A DNA stretch of 64,000 bases from Halomonas sp. GTDB taxonomy: Bacteria; Pseudomonadota; Gammaproteobacteria; Pseudomonadales; Halomonadaceae. The stretch lies in contig NZ_JAFIFK010000068.1 in the NCBI RefSeq assembly GCF_020832045.1, positions 62,001 to 126,000 of the forward strand. Reading direction: 5' to 3'. Both the position numbers and the translations under genes were made by a program. Every line of letters begins with the position of its first letter. Within the stretch, counting starts at the first letter, position 1. Shown here in pieces: positions 33,563 to 42,378 of this stretch. Below the pieces are notes generated by a model, which saw only the letters and a list, made by a program, of their open reading frames with translations, had not been told where the DNA came from and did no database searches.

Positions 33563-33961
33563 GGGTGCCTCCCTTCTTTGGACGAAATGATCGTAGCGTT
33601 ACCAAATACCGAACTCTACGAAGAGATATCAATGAGTTGTAGTAATGACCTATCAGGTAAATTAGCCGGCTTTACTCGGGCGCGCCGTTTCAATCCGTTA
33701 CTTATTCATGCGGAACGTATTCAAACACAACGTTTTTTAATCGAGCAAACTAGTTGAATTCGTTAATTGCTAAAATAGGAGAGACTGGAGTTGCAAATCT
33801 GTTTTGACTGGTAGGGCATGCCGTGGTATTCGAAAGCTACGGCAAAAAATAACAATTACGATCTGGCGTTTAATACAGACGATGGCAAGGGACACCTGTA
33901 ACGACTTAACGGATTGAAATCCAACGGATAGCTCCGTTGCATCCGCAGGGAAGGGAGACGT
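33563..33961. other. AT-rich intergenic region with inverted and direct repeats
   Basis: This 399-base region is clearly richer in A+T than the genes around it. A perfect 13-bp inverted pair, TTTCAATCCGTTA (33688-33700) and TAACGGATTGAAA (33907-33919), brackets most of it, and a further AACGGAT occurs at 33924-33930. A hairpin TGCCGTGG/CTACGGCA lies near 33819-33844. No target-site duplication flanks the repeats. The promoters of the DUF3008 gene (leftward) and the GGDEF-EAL gene (rightward) must lie here, but I cannot assign boxes. Confidence 0.6.
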
Positions 33962-35278
33962 ATGCGCCAGCTCGTCTTACATGGTCGCCCCCACGGGGTG
34001 GTCAGTCAGGTTTGCTATGACGATGTCACCGGCCTGGTGACTCGACGTCAGGCTGAGATTCACTTGAACACGCTGCTGATAGAAGCCGCCACCCGGAAAA
34101 AAAGAGTGGGCGTGCTGCATGTCGACATCGACCGCTTGAAGGAGATCAACCATTCCCTTGGTCGCGCCATGGGGGATGCCTGCCTGAGGCAACTGGCCCA
34201 GCGCATCGTCGAGGCCATTGGCAATCGCGGCCATGTGAGTCGTATGGACAGCGACGAACTGATGGTGGTACTCCCCGACATTGAAAATCTGAATGACGTA
34301 ATCCCCATCGTGGAAAACCTGTTGGCCCATGCCCGTCGGCCGCTGAAGCTCTCCGGTCAAGCGCTCCTCGCCAGCTGTTGCCTTGGCGTTGCCCTCTACC
34401 CCGAGCACGGCGAGACGGTCAGTGAACTCATGCGCCATGCCAACTTGGCCCGGCGCAAGGCCCAGGCGAGGGGCGCCGGACAGTACTGTGTATTTTCACC
34501 GGATCAACTCAAGGCCGGTACCGATCGTCTGCAACTGCGCTGCGACTTGCACAAGGCATTGCCACAGGGCGAGATGGCACTGCAATATCGCCCTCTGATC
34601 TGCGCGCGCAGCGGACAGGTCGTGGCGATAGCGGCCCAACCGCGCTGGCATTCGCCGCGTTTCGGCATTCTCGAGCCGGCAAAGTGGATCCCGGCTGCCC
34701 GCGACAATGGGCTGTTGAATGACATCTGCCACTGGGTCTTGATCAACGCCTGCCGACATGCCCGCTCTTGGTATGACGCCGGTTCGGGGCTCAGGGTTGT
34801 GATTGGCGTGCCGGCCGAAGGGGTGGCGGGCGACATGCTGATCGAGCGTGTCGAACAGGCCCTGGACGCGAGTTGCCTGCCACCGGACCTGCTCGAGATC
34901 GAATTGACCGAGAGCGGGCTGATGCGTGACCCCCACCATGCCAGCAACATGCTTGCGCGCCTTCACACCATGGGAGTGCGCCTTGCCATCGACGGTTTCG
35001 GCAGCGGCCACTCCATCCTCGGTCACCTGGGCCTGTTTCCTCTCGATACACTCAAGCTCGACGCCTTGTTCATCCACGACTGTCTCGACAATCCTCGCCA
35101 TCAGGCCATCATCCGTTCGGTCATCGGCATGGCGCACGACTTGGGGATACGCGTCGCGGCGAGCGGTGTGAGTTCACGCCAACAGGTCGATTTCCTGCGT
35201 GAGCTAGGCTGCGATCTGCTGCAGGGCAGTCTGTGGTCACGCATGGAGTACAGCGAACCTCTACCGCCGTTGCCCTGA
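33962..35278 (+). CDS. Degenerate GGDEF-EAL protein, probably catalytically dead
   Basis: The 438-residue soluble protein has both folds of cyclic-di-GMP enzymes without their active sites. In the first domain DIDRLKEINHSLGRAMGD is kept but the signature loop is DSDEL in place of GGDEF. In the second, the EAL position reads AAQPRW, the DDFGTG loop is IDGFGSG and the EGVE loop is SGVS, while ELTES and KLDALFI remain. It could bind a nucleotide or act through protein contacts. A GGGAGA ribosome site precedes the ATG. Upstream lies a repeat-rich control region. Confidence 0.88.
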   Translation: MRQLVLHGRPHGVVSQVCYDDVTGLVTRRQAEIHLNTLLIEAATRKKRVGVLHVDIDRLKEINHSLGRAMGDACLRQLAQRIVEAIGNRGHVSRMDSDELMVVLPDIENLNDVIPIVENLLAHARRPLKLSGQALLASCCLGVALYPEHGETVSELMRHANLARRKAQARGAGQYCVFSPDQLKAGTDRLQLRCDLHKALPQGEMALQYRPLICARSGQVVAIAAQPRWHSPRFGILEPAKWIPAARDNGLLNDICHWVLINACRHARSWYDAGSGLRVVIGVPAEGVAGDMLIERVEQALDASCLPPDLLEIELTESGLMRDPHHASNMLARLHTMGVRLAIDGFGSGHSILGHLGLFPLDTLKLDALFIHDCLDNPRHQAIIRSVIGMAHDLGIRVAASGVSSRQQVDFLRELGCDLLQGSLWSRMEYSEPLPPLP

Positions 35279-35376
35279 CGTTGGGGGCAGAGAGCCCAGG
35301 GTGTGGTTGCGGGCAAGCCGGTTTCGACCGACCATGAAGTCTCGACAATCAGACCACGTCCTTCAAAGGAGCCGCC

Positions 35377-35574
35377 ATGCCCATCGTCACCATCCAGCAG
35401 TTCCCACGCGAGCTGAACCAGAAGCGCGAACTGGCGCGCCGTATCACCCAGGCTTTTGTCGAGGTGTACGGCACTTCCGAGCAGAGCGTGCAGGTCTTCT
35501 TCAGCGAAGTGGATGGAGAGAACTGGGCCAAGGCGGGAGAGATGGGCTGTGATCGCAGTCCGGGGCAGGGCTGA
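35377..35574 (+). CDS. 4-oxalocrotonate tautomerase-like protein
   Basis: The 65-residue product begins with MPIVTIQQFP, so processing would expose the catalytic Pro1 of the tautomerase family, and continues with RELARRITQAFVEVYGTSEQSVQVFFSEV, the usual helix and strand. The C-terminal GDRSPGQG-like tail is a little longer than in 4-OT (62 residues). AAAGGAG lies 6 bases before the ATG. It is followed by a creatininase-family gene after 14 bases, suggesting an operon. Confidence 0.88.
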   Translation: MPIVTIQQFPRELNQKRELARRITQAFVEVYGTSEQSVQVFFSEVDGENWAKAGEMGCDRSPGQG

Positions 35575-35588
35575 GAGGGAGAGACATC

Positions 35589-36341
35589 ATGCGACTTCAG
35601 CACCTCACCTGGCAGGAGGTCGAGACCTACCTGAGGCAAAGAACCGATATCATCGTGCCGATCGGCTCCACCGAGCAGCACGGCCCCAATGGCCTGGTTG
35701 GCACCGATGCCATCTGTCCCGAAACCGTTGCCTGGGAAGTCGGTGAGCGATATGGGGTGCTGGTGGCGCCGACTCAGAGTCTGGGAATGGCCCAGCATCA
35801 CCTGGCGTTTCCCGGCACGATCAGCCTGCGCCCCAGTACCTTGATTGCCGTGCTGCGCGACACCTTGCTCTCGCTATCGCGTCACGGATTTACCCACGTC
35901 TTCTTTCTTAATGGCCACGGCGGAAATATCGCCACCCTGAGTGCCGCCTTCGCCGAGGTGTATGCCGAACGCAGCCTGCTCGATGGCGATGTACGGCGTG
36001 GCGAGTTGAACCTCACCAATAACAACTGGTTCGCCGGCCCTCGCGTGCGCAAGCTGGCCGAGTCGCTGTACGGGGATGCCGAAGGCACGCATGCCACTGC
36101 GTCGGAAGTGGCGCTCTCGTGGTTTGCCCGACCGGACGCGGTAAAACAGGTCGAGATGTCGCCGCGTCTTGCGCCGCAAGGCAGCGCCCAGTGCGACGCC
36201 GAAGAGTTCCGTCGCCGTTTTCCCGATGGCCGCATGGGCTCCGACCCTAGCCTCGCCAGCATCGAGCACGGCCGGCGCTTCTTCGAAGCCAGCGTGGACG
36301 ACGTGTGGGAAGCTTACCGGGCCTTCACCGGCCGTGAATGA
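35589..36341 (+). CDS. Creatininase-family amidohydrolase
   Basis: The 250-residue protein shows the creatininase metal motifs: GSTEQHGPNG (Glu, His), GTDAIC (Asp), FLNGHGGN (His) and a late EGTHATASEVALS (His, Glu). The family opens lactams or removes formyl groups, including in riboflavin/F420 and mycofactocin-type pathways. Between a tautomerase and an alpha/beta hydrolase gene, it may serve catabolism of a small cyclic amide, which is inference only. Confidence 0.92.
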   Translation: MRLQHLTWQEVETYLRQRTDIIVPIGSTEQHGPNGLVGTDAICPETVAWEVGERYGVLVAPTQSLGMAQHHLAFPGTISLRPSTLIAVLRDTLLSLSRHGFTHVFFLNGHGGNIATLSAAFAEVYAERSLLDGDVRRGELNLTNNNWFAGPRVRKLAESLYGDAEGTHATASEVALSWFARPDAVKQVEMSPRLAPQGSAQCDAEEFRRRFPDGRMGSDPSLASIEHGRRFFEASVDDVWEAYRAFTGRE

Positions 36342-36354
36342 AGGAGGGCGATAA

Positions 36355-37200
36355 TTGCTGCGCGTGGTCTCCTCCCTGGTCGGCATCTATGCACTCGTGG
36401 TGCTCCTGGCCTGGTTCTTTCAGGAGCGTTTGCTCTTTTTGCCCCACGTCGGGCGTGAACACGTTGCCACCCCTGCCGAGCGCGGCTTGGGCTGGCAGCA
36501 GGTCGATCTGATCACCGAGGATGGGGTCAATCTGGATGCCTGGTGGATTCCCACTGACCGACCTCGTGGCAGCCTGCTGTTCCTGCATGGCAACGCCGGC
36601 AACATCTCCCATCGGCTCGACTCGATTCAACAGTTCCACCGCCTGGGGCTTTCGGTGCTGATTCTGGATTATCGCGGCTATGGACGCAGTGAAGGGCGCC
36701 CATCCGAAGCGGGTACGGCGCTGGATGCCAGGGCGGGATGGCGCTGGCTAACCGAGCAAGCCGGTGCACCTGCCGATGAGATCGTACTGTTCGGCCGCTC
36801 GCTGGGGGCGGCCGTAGCGGCGGAGCTGGCGGCTTCACTGGAAGCGCAGAACCAGCCGGCGGCGGTGCTGCTGGAGTCGCCGTTTCGCTCGGTGCCGGCA
36901 CTCGGCCAACAACTTTACCCCCTCCTGCCGGTGCGTTGGCTGGCAACGCTGGACTACCCGACCGAACGCTACGTCACCCGGATCGAGGCGCCGCTACTGG
37001 TGATTCATAGCCGCGACGACGAGATCATTCCCTATACCGAGGGTGAAGCGGTATTCGAGGCAGCCAATGAGCCCAAGCAGATGCTTCCCATCATGGGCGG
37101 ACACAACACCGGTTTCGTCGAGAGCGAGCCTGGATATTCAGCGGCCATCGACCAATTCCTGATCCGCCTGGCGGGGTTGGAAAGACACCCATCCGATTGA
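36355..37200 (+). CDS. Membrane-anchored alpha/beta hydrolase
   Basis: The start is a TTG with a strong GGAGG site 8 bases upstream; no ATG fits as well. The 281-residue product has an N-terminal helix (LVGIYALVVLLAWFF), then FLHGNAGN (oxyanion loop), YRGYGRSEG, the nucleophile elbow GRSLGAA, HSRDDEIIPY (Asp) and GGHNTGF (His). This is the YfhR/BEM46-like hydrolase layout. Substrate unknown. It is the last gene of a compact run of three. Confidence 0.9.
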   Translation: MLRVVSSLVGIYALVVLLAWFFQERLLFLPHVGREHVATPAERGLGWQQVDLITEDGVNLDAWWIPTDRPRGSLLFLHGNAGNISHRLDSIQQFHRLGLSVLILDYRGYGRSEGRPSEAGTALDARAGWRWLTEQAGAPADEIVLFGRSLGAAVAAELAASLEAQNQPAAVLLESPFRSVPALGQQLYPLLPVRWLATLDYPTERYVTRIEAPLLVIHSRDDEIIPYTEGEAVFEAANEPKQMLPIMGGHNTGFVESEPGYSAAIDQFLIRLAGLERHPSD

Positions 37201-37313
37201 AACTGACATCGTGGAATTGCCCTGGCTATGTAGGTTTTCTGAGTAGCTGGGTAATGTTTCGTTCCCGCCTGCTGTACTAGCGTGACGTTTGAGGCTTCCG
37301 GCTCGAAGCGGCA

Positions 37314-37341
37314 TTGACAGCCTACCTACGCCGACTATTTT
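37314..37341 (+). promoter_or_regulatory. Sigma-70 promoter of the envelope-protein operon
   Basis: TTGACA (perfect -35), 16 bases, TATTTT. The leader to the first ATG is about 85 bases and contains a TCCCCC/GGGGGA hairpin (37389-37404) with a 4-base loop. Confidence 0.6.
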
Positions 37342-37433
37342 GCGAGTGTGGCCAAACAATTCTCTGTACGAGTACCGGCGACATGGAATCCCCCAGATGG
37401 GGGAGTGAAACAGGCAATACATGGAGGTGGCGA

Positions 37434-37889
37434 ATGAACGATACCCCTAGCCGTACGAGCTCAGATTCCGATACTGACAATGGCAGCGGCCGGCCCGGCA
37501 TCGATCGCGACGAACTGCGTCACCACGCAGAAGAAGCTCGCGATGAGCTGCGCGATGCAGCCAAACAGCAGGCCGAAAGCCTGTTAGATCGTCAGAAGGC
37601 TGCAGCGGCCGATCAGGCCGAGAAGGTCGCAGCGGTGCTGCACAAGACAGCTGATGAGTTCGAACGCCAGCAACAGCCCTATTTTTCCGGTTGCGTCAAT
37701 GAATTGGCTCGGCGATCCGATGCCTTCTCTCGCACGTTGCGTGAACGGGACCTGGAAACCTTGTTGGAGAGCACCCGCCGGTACAGTCGTCAGCATCCGG
37801 CACTCTTCCTTGGCGGAGCGATTGCTGCTGGCTTCATGCTCTCGCGCTTTCTGCGCAGCTCCCATGAAGTGGATGGTCAGCACCACTGA
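37434..37889 (+). CDS. DUF883-like anchored helical protein
   Basis: The 151-residue protein is hydrophilic and helical (DELRHHAEEARDELRDAAKQ, AEKVAAVLHKTADEFERQQ) and ends with a short membrane segment preceded by SRQHP (ALFLGGAIAAGFMLSRFL), the arrangement of YqjD/DUF883-like and nutrient-deprivation-induced proteins that tether ribosomes or other partners to the inner membrane in some species. The ATG has GGAGG 7 bases upstream; the earlier ATG at 37314 lies inside the promoter. It is first of three genes. Confidence 0.8.
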   Translation: MNDTPSRTSSDSDTDNGSGRPGIDRDELRHHAEEARDELRDAAKQQAESLLDRQKAAAADQAEKVAAVLHKTADEFERQQQPYFSGCVNELARRSDAFSRTLRERDLETLLESTRRYSRQHPALFLGGAIAAGFMLSRFLRSSHEVDGQHH

Positions 37890-37963
37890 CGTCTTGACGC
37901 CAGTGAAATGGAGGCGCTTGCGCTGAGCAGCGCTTTTGCCAGTAGCCAAGGAGGCGAACTCTC

Positions 37964-38401
37964 ATGGAAGCGGAAAACAGAAGCCGAACCCAAGACTCCT
38001 CGATCGGATCTCTCTTCACGAGCCTCGCTCGGGAAGTGACCGCCTTGGTGCGTAAGGAATCCGAACTGGCCAAGGTGGAAATGAGCGAGAAGACCGGCCA
38101 GGCGCTAGGGGCCATTGCCTCGATAGCCATTGCCGGCGCTGTTCTAATGTGCGGTTTTCTTGTGCTGCTTGCCGCCGCGGTCTTCGGCCTCAATGTCGTT
38201 CTTCCTCCCGAGACCACGCCGTGGCTCTCCGCACTCATCGTCGGCGGAGTCGTCGTGCTGGTGGGCCTGATAATGCTTCAGGCGGGGCGCAAGAAGCTGA
38301 AGCAGGAAAACCTGATGCCGACCCGCACCATGGCGAGCCTGCGGCGGGACAAGTCTCTGGCCCAGCAGCATGAAGAGGTGATCAAGGAGGAGATGAGATG
38401 A
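37964..38401 (+). CDS. Phage-holin-like DUF1469 (YqjE-type) membrane protein
   Basis: The 145-residue protein matches DUF1469: an amphipathic start (SIGSLFTSLAREVTALVRKESELAKVEMSEK), two membrane helices separated by LPPETTP, and a charged tail. YqjE-type proteins occur with YqjD-type proteins; the name holin is only a fold label. The last codon overlaps the next start (ATGA), which implies coupling. Confidence 0.9.
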   Translation: MEAENRSRTQDSSIGSLFTSLAREVTALVRKESELAKVEMSEKTGQALGAIASIAIAGAVLMCGFLVLLAAAVFGLNVVLPPETTPWLSALIVGGVVVLVGLIMLQAGRKKLKQENLMPTRTMASLRRDKSLAQQHEEVIKEEMR

Positions 38402-39531
38402 GCCAGGACGGAAGGCGACGTTCCGACGAGATCGAGAACGAGATCCACCAGGCGCGGGCGCGTCTGGACGATACCCTTCACCAAATCGAAGTGAGACTTT
38501 CTCCCGAGAGGCTTATGAACATGACTTATGACTATTTGCGTCAAGGCGGCGGTGAAAGGATTGCCACAAGCCTGGGCAGGACGATCAAGGAAAATCCGCT
38601 GCCCGTTCTGGTGACCGGTATCGGGCTAGGCTGGCTGGTTTTGGCTCAGCGCAACTCGCAGCACGATCGCTCCCACGAAACGCAGCCGCGTCATGCCGGC
38701 GGGTATCCAGGCTCCACCATTCCCGATAGCGGTCATGACGGTAGGCACGACAGCCTCAGTGGAGCGGGAACCACCACGCTGGGGCATGATCCGGCAGCCT
38801 TGGGAGCGACCCCCAGACACGACTCCGATTCACAGAGCCACGGTGGCGGGATGACCAGCAAGGCGCAGCACATGGCCGAAGAGATGCGCGAGCGAGCCGA
38901 GCGCGTGGGCGGTCAGGTCAAGGAGCGCGTTCAGCACATGGGCGATCAGGTTCGCGATCGCGCTTCTCATTTCGGTGAGCAGAGGCATGCCGCGATGCAC
39001 GCCGCATCGCAGCGGATGCATGAGGCCAGCAGTCAGACGAGCCACTTCGTCAAGGACCACCCCCTGGTGGCGGGTGCACTGGGCGTGGCCGTAGGGGCCG
39101 TGCTGGGCAGCCTGTTCGCCCCGACACGGTTGGAAAACGAATATCTTGGCGACCTTCGCGACCGCGCCCTCGACCGCGCCGAAGAGGCTGGCCAGGAGCA
39201 GCTCGAACGTGCCGAGGAGAAGATTCACCAGACCGCAGAGCGGTTGAAAGACGAGGCTCGCTCGGCCAAGCCCTCGAATGCCCCTCACTACGGTGAGAAC
39301 GACTCGAGCGAGGAGCGTTTCGCCAAGGCAGGGTCGTCGAAGGTCGGTACCGAGAGCGGTATGAAAAGCGGTATGAAGAGCGGCATGGAGAGCGGTATGA
39401 AGAGCGACCAGAGCGAGGCGGCGAAGAAGGGTGGTTCCAGCACTACCCCATCGACGGCTTCCACCCCATCGACGCCTTCCACACCTTCCACCTCGTCGGG
39501 CAGTGGTACAACACCCAGCAAGGGCAGTTGA
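38398..39531 (+). CDS. DUF3618 envelope protein with low-complexity tail
   Basis: The 377-residue protein starts with the DUF3618 helix (RRSDEIENEIHQARARLDDTLHQIE) and a membrane segment (NPLPVLVTGIGLGWLVLA). A His/Ser/Gly-rich linker follows, then long amphipathic helices (AEEMRERAERVGGQVKERVQ) and a second glycine-zipper membrane segment (HPLVAGALGVAVGAVLGSLFA) like YtxH. The C-terminus has four SGMK/E repeats and a Thr-Pro-Ser-rich tail. Such proteins are tied to envelope stress; mechanism unknown. It is last in the operon and ends at a terminator. Confidence 0.87.
   Translation: MSQDGRRRSDEIENEIHQARARLDDTLHQIEVRLSPERLMNMTYDYLRQGGGERIATSLGRTIKENPLPVLVTGIGLGWLVLAQRNSQHDRSHETQPRHAGGYPGSTIPDSGHDGRHDSLSGAGTTTLGHDPAALGATPRHDSDSQSHGGGMTSKAQHMAEEMRERAERVGGQVKERVQHMGDQVRDRASHFGEQRHAAMHAASQRMHEASSQTSHFVKDHPLVAGALGVAVGAVLGSLFAPTRLENEYLGDLRDRALDRAEEAGQEQLERAEEKIHQTAERLKDEARSAKPSNAPHYGENDSSEERFAKAGSSKVGTESGMKSGMKSGMESGMKSDQSEAAKKGGSSTTPSTASTPSTPSTPSTSSGSGTTPSKGS
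39355..39402 (+). repeat. Four tandem 12-bp repeats inside the DUF3618 gene
   Basis: Four in-frame copies of AGCGGTATGAAG (third copy AGCGGCATGGAG) encode SGMK-SGMK-SGME-SGMK. Copy-number change would keep the frame, so length variation between strains is likely. Confidence 0.9.
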
Positions 39532-39564
39532 ACCGAAGCCCCATGCAAGATGAACAGCCGCGGG

Positions 39565-39593
39565 GCCCCCCCCCGGGCCGGGGGGGGCGTTTT
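39565..39593 (+). terminator. Rho-independent terminator of the envelope operon
   Basis: GCCCCCCCC and GGGGGGGGC form a 9-bp stem with loop CGGGCC followed by GTTTT. The homopolymer arms (nine C, eight G) are unusual and error-prone in sequencing. The hairpin runs up to the stop codon of the convergent YebC-family gene. Confidence 0.85.
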
Positions 39594-39594
39594 C

Positions 39595-40317
39595 TCACTC
39601 GGTGATTTCGGCGTTGTGATAGACGTTCTGAACGTCGTCCAGGTCGTTCAGCGTATCGATCAGCTTTTCGAACATCGCCACATCGTCACCCTCGACCTGT
39701 GTCACGGTCTGAGGTACGAACTGAATTTCGTCGACTTCGAACTCGATCCCACTGAAGGCATCCAGCAGCGCCTGTTTAGCCTTGGCATATTCGGTATGCG
39801 GCGCGAAGACGGTAATGCGGCCCTCTTCGTTCTCGATGTCGGTGACATCGACATCGGCTTCCATCAGCGCTTCTAGCGCGGCTTCCTCGTCGCTACCGGC
39901 AAAAGCGAGGATGGCGCAATGATCGAACATGTGGCTGACGCTGCCCGGGGTACCGAGCTTGCTCTTGGCCTTGTTGAAGCAGCCGCGTACGTCACCGAAG
40001 GTGCGGTTGGGGTTGTCGGTGAGGCAGTCGACGATAACCATGCAATTGCCCGGACCGAAGCCCTCATAGCGGGCCGGAGAGTAATCCTCGCCGCCGACAC
40101 CGCTGGCCTTGTCCAGCGCCTTCTCGATGACGTGGCCGGGTACCTGGTCCTTCTTGGCGCGCTCCATCAGGCCGCGCAGCGTCAGATTGCCGTTGGGGTC
40201 GGTGCCGCCCTGCTTGGCGCAGACGTAGATCTCACGCCCGTACTTGCTGTACACCTTGGTCTTGGCGGCGGCCGTCTTGGCCATGGATTCCTTGCGGTTC
40301 TGAAAGGCCCTGCCCAT
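39595..40317 (-). CDS. YebC/PmpR-family protein (YeeN type)
   Basis: The 240-residue protein begins [19 protein letters not shown] and shows the family pattern: [63 protein letters not shown] and the acidic end domain. The length and the single lysine-rich head match the YeeN subgroup. YebC-type proteins are described as transcription regulators and, more recently, as factors helping ribosomes through proline stretches. The gene is monocistronic and convergent with the envelope operon. Confidence 0.93.
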   Translation of the reverse strand: MGRAFQNRKESMAKTAAAKTKVYSKYGREIYVCAKQGGTDPNGNLTLRGLMERAKKDQVPGHVIEKALDKASGVGGEDYSPARYEGFGPGNCMVIVDCLTDNPNRTFGDVRGCFNKAKSKLGTPGSVSHMFDHCAILAFAGSDEEAALEALMEADVDVTDIENEEGRITVFAPHTEYAKAKQALLDAFSGIEFEVDEIQFVPQTVTQVEGDDVAMFEKLIDTLNDLDDVQNVYHNAEITE

Positions 40318-40466
40318 AAACGTTGTCCTGTCGAATCGGATACGAGGCTGGATTCTACGAAACCGTCCCGGCAGGGAACAGCCCTATTTCAACCCGACAG
40401 GTGCTGTCGTGATACGGATCATGTCTACACTGACAGCTGACACGTCTCATCGGTGGAGGCATCGCC

Positions 40467-41660
40467 ATGGATCAGCATCAATACCGCCATGCCTTGTCGG
40501 CACAGCTCGCGACCAGCGAACTGGCCTTCCCCGACGCTGAATTCGATACTCGCCTGGCGCGGGTGCGGGCTGCCATGGGCCAGGCGGGTCTCGACGCCCT
40601 GCTGCTGACCGACCCGGCAGATATCTACTACCTGACCGGATACAACACGTTCGAAGTGTCGGTACATGTCTGTCTCGTCTGCTCGCCCGAGCGGCTGGTA
40701 CTGCAGGTGCCCTCCATCGAAACCGGTCCGGCGGTGGTCACGGCCCGTGTCGATGAACTCCTGGGTTATCGCTGGGAGGGTATTGGCGAGGTGATCGAGC
40801 CGCTGACCGAAACCCTGGCCCCGTTTCGTGCCATCGGCCTGGACCTTTACGGTCCAGGGCTTCGTCATGGCATCATACGGGAGCTCCAGGCGCGCCTGGG
40901 CGTCGAGCGCTTTCGTGACGACGGGGGCGAACTGCTCGACAGCGTCAGAATCGTCAAGAGCGAGGCGGAACTCGCCTGTTTGCGCGAGAGTGCCCGGATC
41001 ACTTCGCTGGGGCTCAAGGCGGCGTCGCGGATCGTTGCCGCCGGTATGGCTGACAGCGATGTGGCCGCCGAAGGTGCGCGTGCCATGCTGGCCGCAGGCA
41101 GTGAGTTCATGAGTATGCAGCCCATCGTCACCGTTGGGCGGCGTATCAGTGTCATTCACCTCAATCATCAACGTCATCGTATCGCTCCCGACGATCCCGT
41201 ATTTCTCGAATTCGGGGCAGCCTACCGCCGCTATACCGCACCGATGATGAAGACGGTCGTGGCGGGCAGGGCAAGCCGAGAAATGCTGGTGATGAGAGAT
41301 GTCTGTCGTGACCTCTACGAGACGCTGATCGCGCAGATGCGGCCCGGGAGCACCTTCGATGACGCCGCGCGGGCCGCGCAAGCGGTTCTCGAGCCGCATG
41401 CCGAGCGGGTGTTCTTCTCGGGGGTCTTCGGCTATGCCGTGGGCGCTCAATTCCCGCCCAGCTGGGTCGAGGGCAGCGGGTACATCGCCCGCGGCCAGCA
41501 GCGCCTTTTCGAGGCCGATATGGTCTTCCACTTGCCGCTGTGTCTTCGTATTCCTGGCCGGTGGGGAATCGGCATCAGCGATACCGTGATGGTAACGCCG
41601 GAAGGTGGCGAACCGCTGACCGACAACGACTGGCAGCTGCACGAGTGCCTGGCGCTCTGA
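40467..41660 (+). CDS. M24-family (creatinase/ectoine-hydrolase-type) hydrolase lacking metal ligands
   Basis: The 397-residue protein has the N-terminal creatinase domain (AGLDALLLTDPADIYYLTGYNTFE) and the pita-bread domain. The five metal ligands of true M24 peptidases are replaced: the first Asp by Glu (FLEFGAAY), the second by Ala (YTAPMMKTV), the His loop reads GYAVGAQFPPSW, and the last Glu is Ser (ISDTVMVT). This pattern is that of creatinase and the ectoine hydrolase DoeA/EutD, which work without metal. Other ectoine-degradation genes are not adjacent, so the substrate stays open. GGAGG precedes the ATG. Confidence 0.85.
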   Translation: MDQHQYRHALSAQLATSELAFPDAEFDTRLARVRAAMGQAGLDALLLTDPADIYYLTGYNTFEVSVHVCLVCSPERLVLQVPSIETGPAVVTARVDELLGYRWEGIGEVIEPLTETLAPFRAIGLDLYGPGLRHGIIRELQARLGVERFRDDGGELLDSVRIVKSEAELACLRESARITSLGLKAASRIVAAGMADSDVAAEGARAMLAAGSEFMSMQPIVTVGRRISVIHLNHQRHRIAPDDPVFLEFGAAYRRYTAPMMKTVVAGRASREMLVMRDVCRDLYETLIAQMRPGSTFDDAARAAQAVLEPHAERVFFSGVFGYAVGAQFPPSWVEGSGYIARGQQRLFEADMVFHLPLCLRIPGRWGIGISDTVMVTPEGGEPLTDNDWQLHECLAL

Positions 41661-41672
41661 ACGGCTATCCCA

Positions 41673-42302
41673 TCACTCGTGGAGGAGGCTAGGCGTCACG
41701 GGCTCGCCGTCAAGCTCGCTGGCACGACGATACGCAGGGCGGCTGCTGACACGCGCCCAGTAGTCGGCGAAGGCGGGACAGGGCCCGAGGCCGCCGTATT
41801 TCAACCCCCAGCCGATATGAGCGCCGAGATAGACATCCGCTGCGGTGAACCGGGGGCCGGCAATGTACGCTTGACCGCTGATGGCAATTTCCAAGGTGTC
41901 CAACACGGCTTCGATGCTGCCGTAACCGACGCGGCCCTGTTGCTCGACATTGGGTTCCATGCCCAGGTCGCGGTCCGTCATGGCCGCTTCGAGCGGACCG
42001 GCGGCAAAAAACAGCCAGCGATAGTAGGCGCCGCGTTCGGCCAATGGCGGCGCCAGCCCGGCGGCGGGGAACGCATCGGCCAGGTAGGCGCAGATGGCGG
42101 CACATTCCGTCACGACCGAGTTGCCATGGCGAATGGCCGGTACCTTGCCCATCGGGTTGACGGCAAGAAATTCCGGCGACTTCATGGCAGGACCGAATTC
42201 GACGATTTCCGTTTGGTAGGGCGCGCCGATCTCCTCGAGCATCCAGCGAGCGATACGGCCGCGCGAGGCGGGGTTCGTGTAGAGAATAAGCGAATCAGTC
42301 AT
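41673..42302 (-). CDS. Glutathione S-transferase family protein
   Basis: The 209-residue protein has a thioredoxin-like N-terminal domain (LILYTNPASRGRIARWMLEE, with Ser at the position usual for the active residue), NPMGKVPAI with the cis-Pro, ECAAICAYLADAF, and an all-helical C-terminal domain. The start at MTDSLIL has GGAGGG upstream; the longer reading runs into soxR. It lies 76 bases downstream of soxR on the same strand, so it may share its transcript. Confidence 0.9.
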   Translation of the reverse strand: MTDSLILYTNPASRGRIARWMLEEIGAPYQTEIVEFGPAMKSPEFLAVNPMGKVPAIRHGNSVVTECAAICAYLADAFPAAGLAPPLAERGAYYRWLFFAAGPLEAAMTDRDLGMEPNVEQQGRVGYGSIEAVLDTLEIAISGQAYIAGPRFTAADVYLGAHIGWGLKYGGLGPCPAFADYWARVSSRPAYRRASELDGEPVTPSLLHE

Positions 42303-42378
42303 GGCGGATCCCTCCAGGCGTGCATAGCACACGATAGCAGGTCCCGTCCTTAACGTAACTGCACTGTTAAACGATGAT

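Noticed and set aside
33818-33901. A 27-codon frame starting MPWYSKATAK in the AT-rich island
   Set aside because: Only a weak ribosome site, no recognisable homology, and it overlaps a hairpin; not enough to call a gene.
33688-33919. MITE-like mobile element bounded by the 13-bp inverted repeat
   Set aside because: No target-site duplication and no second copy in the window.
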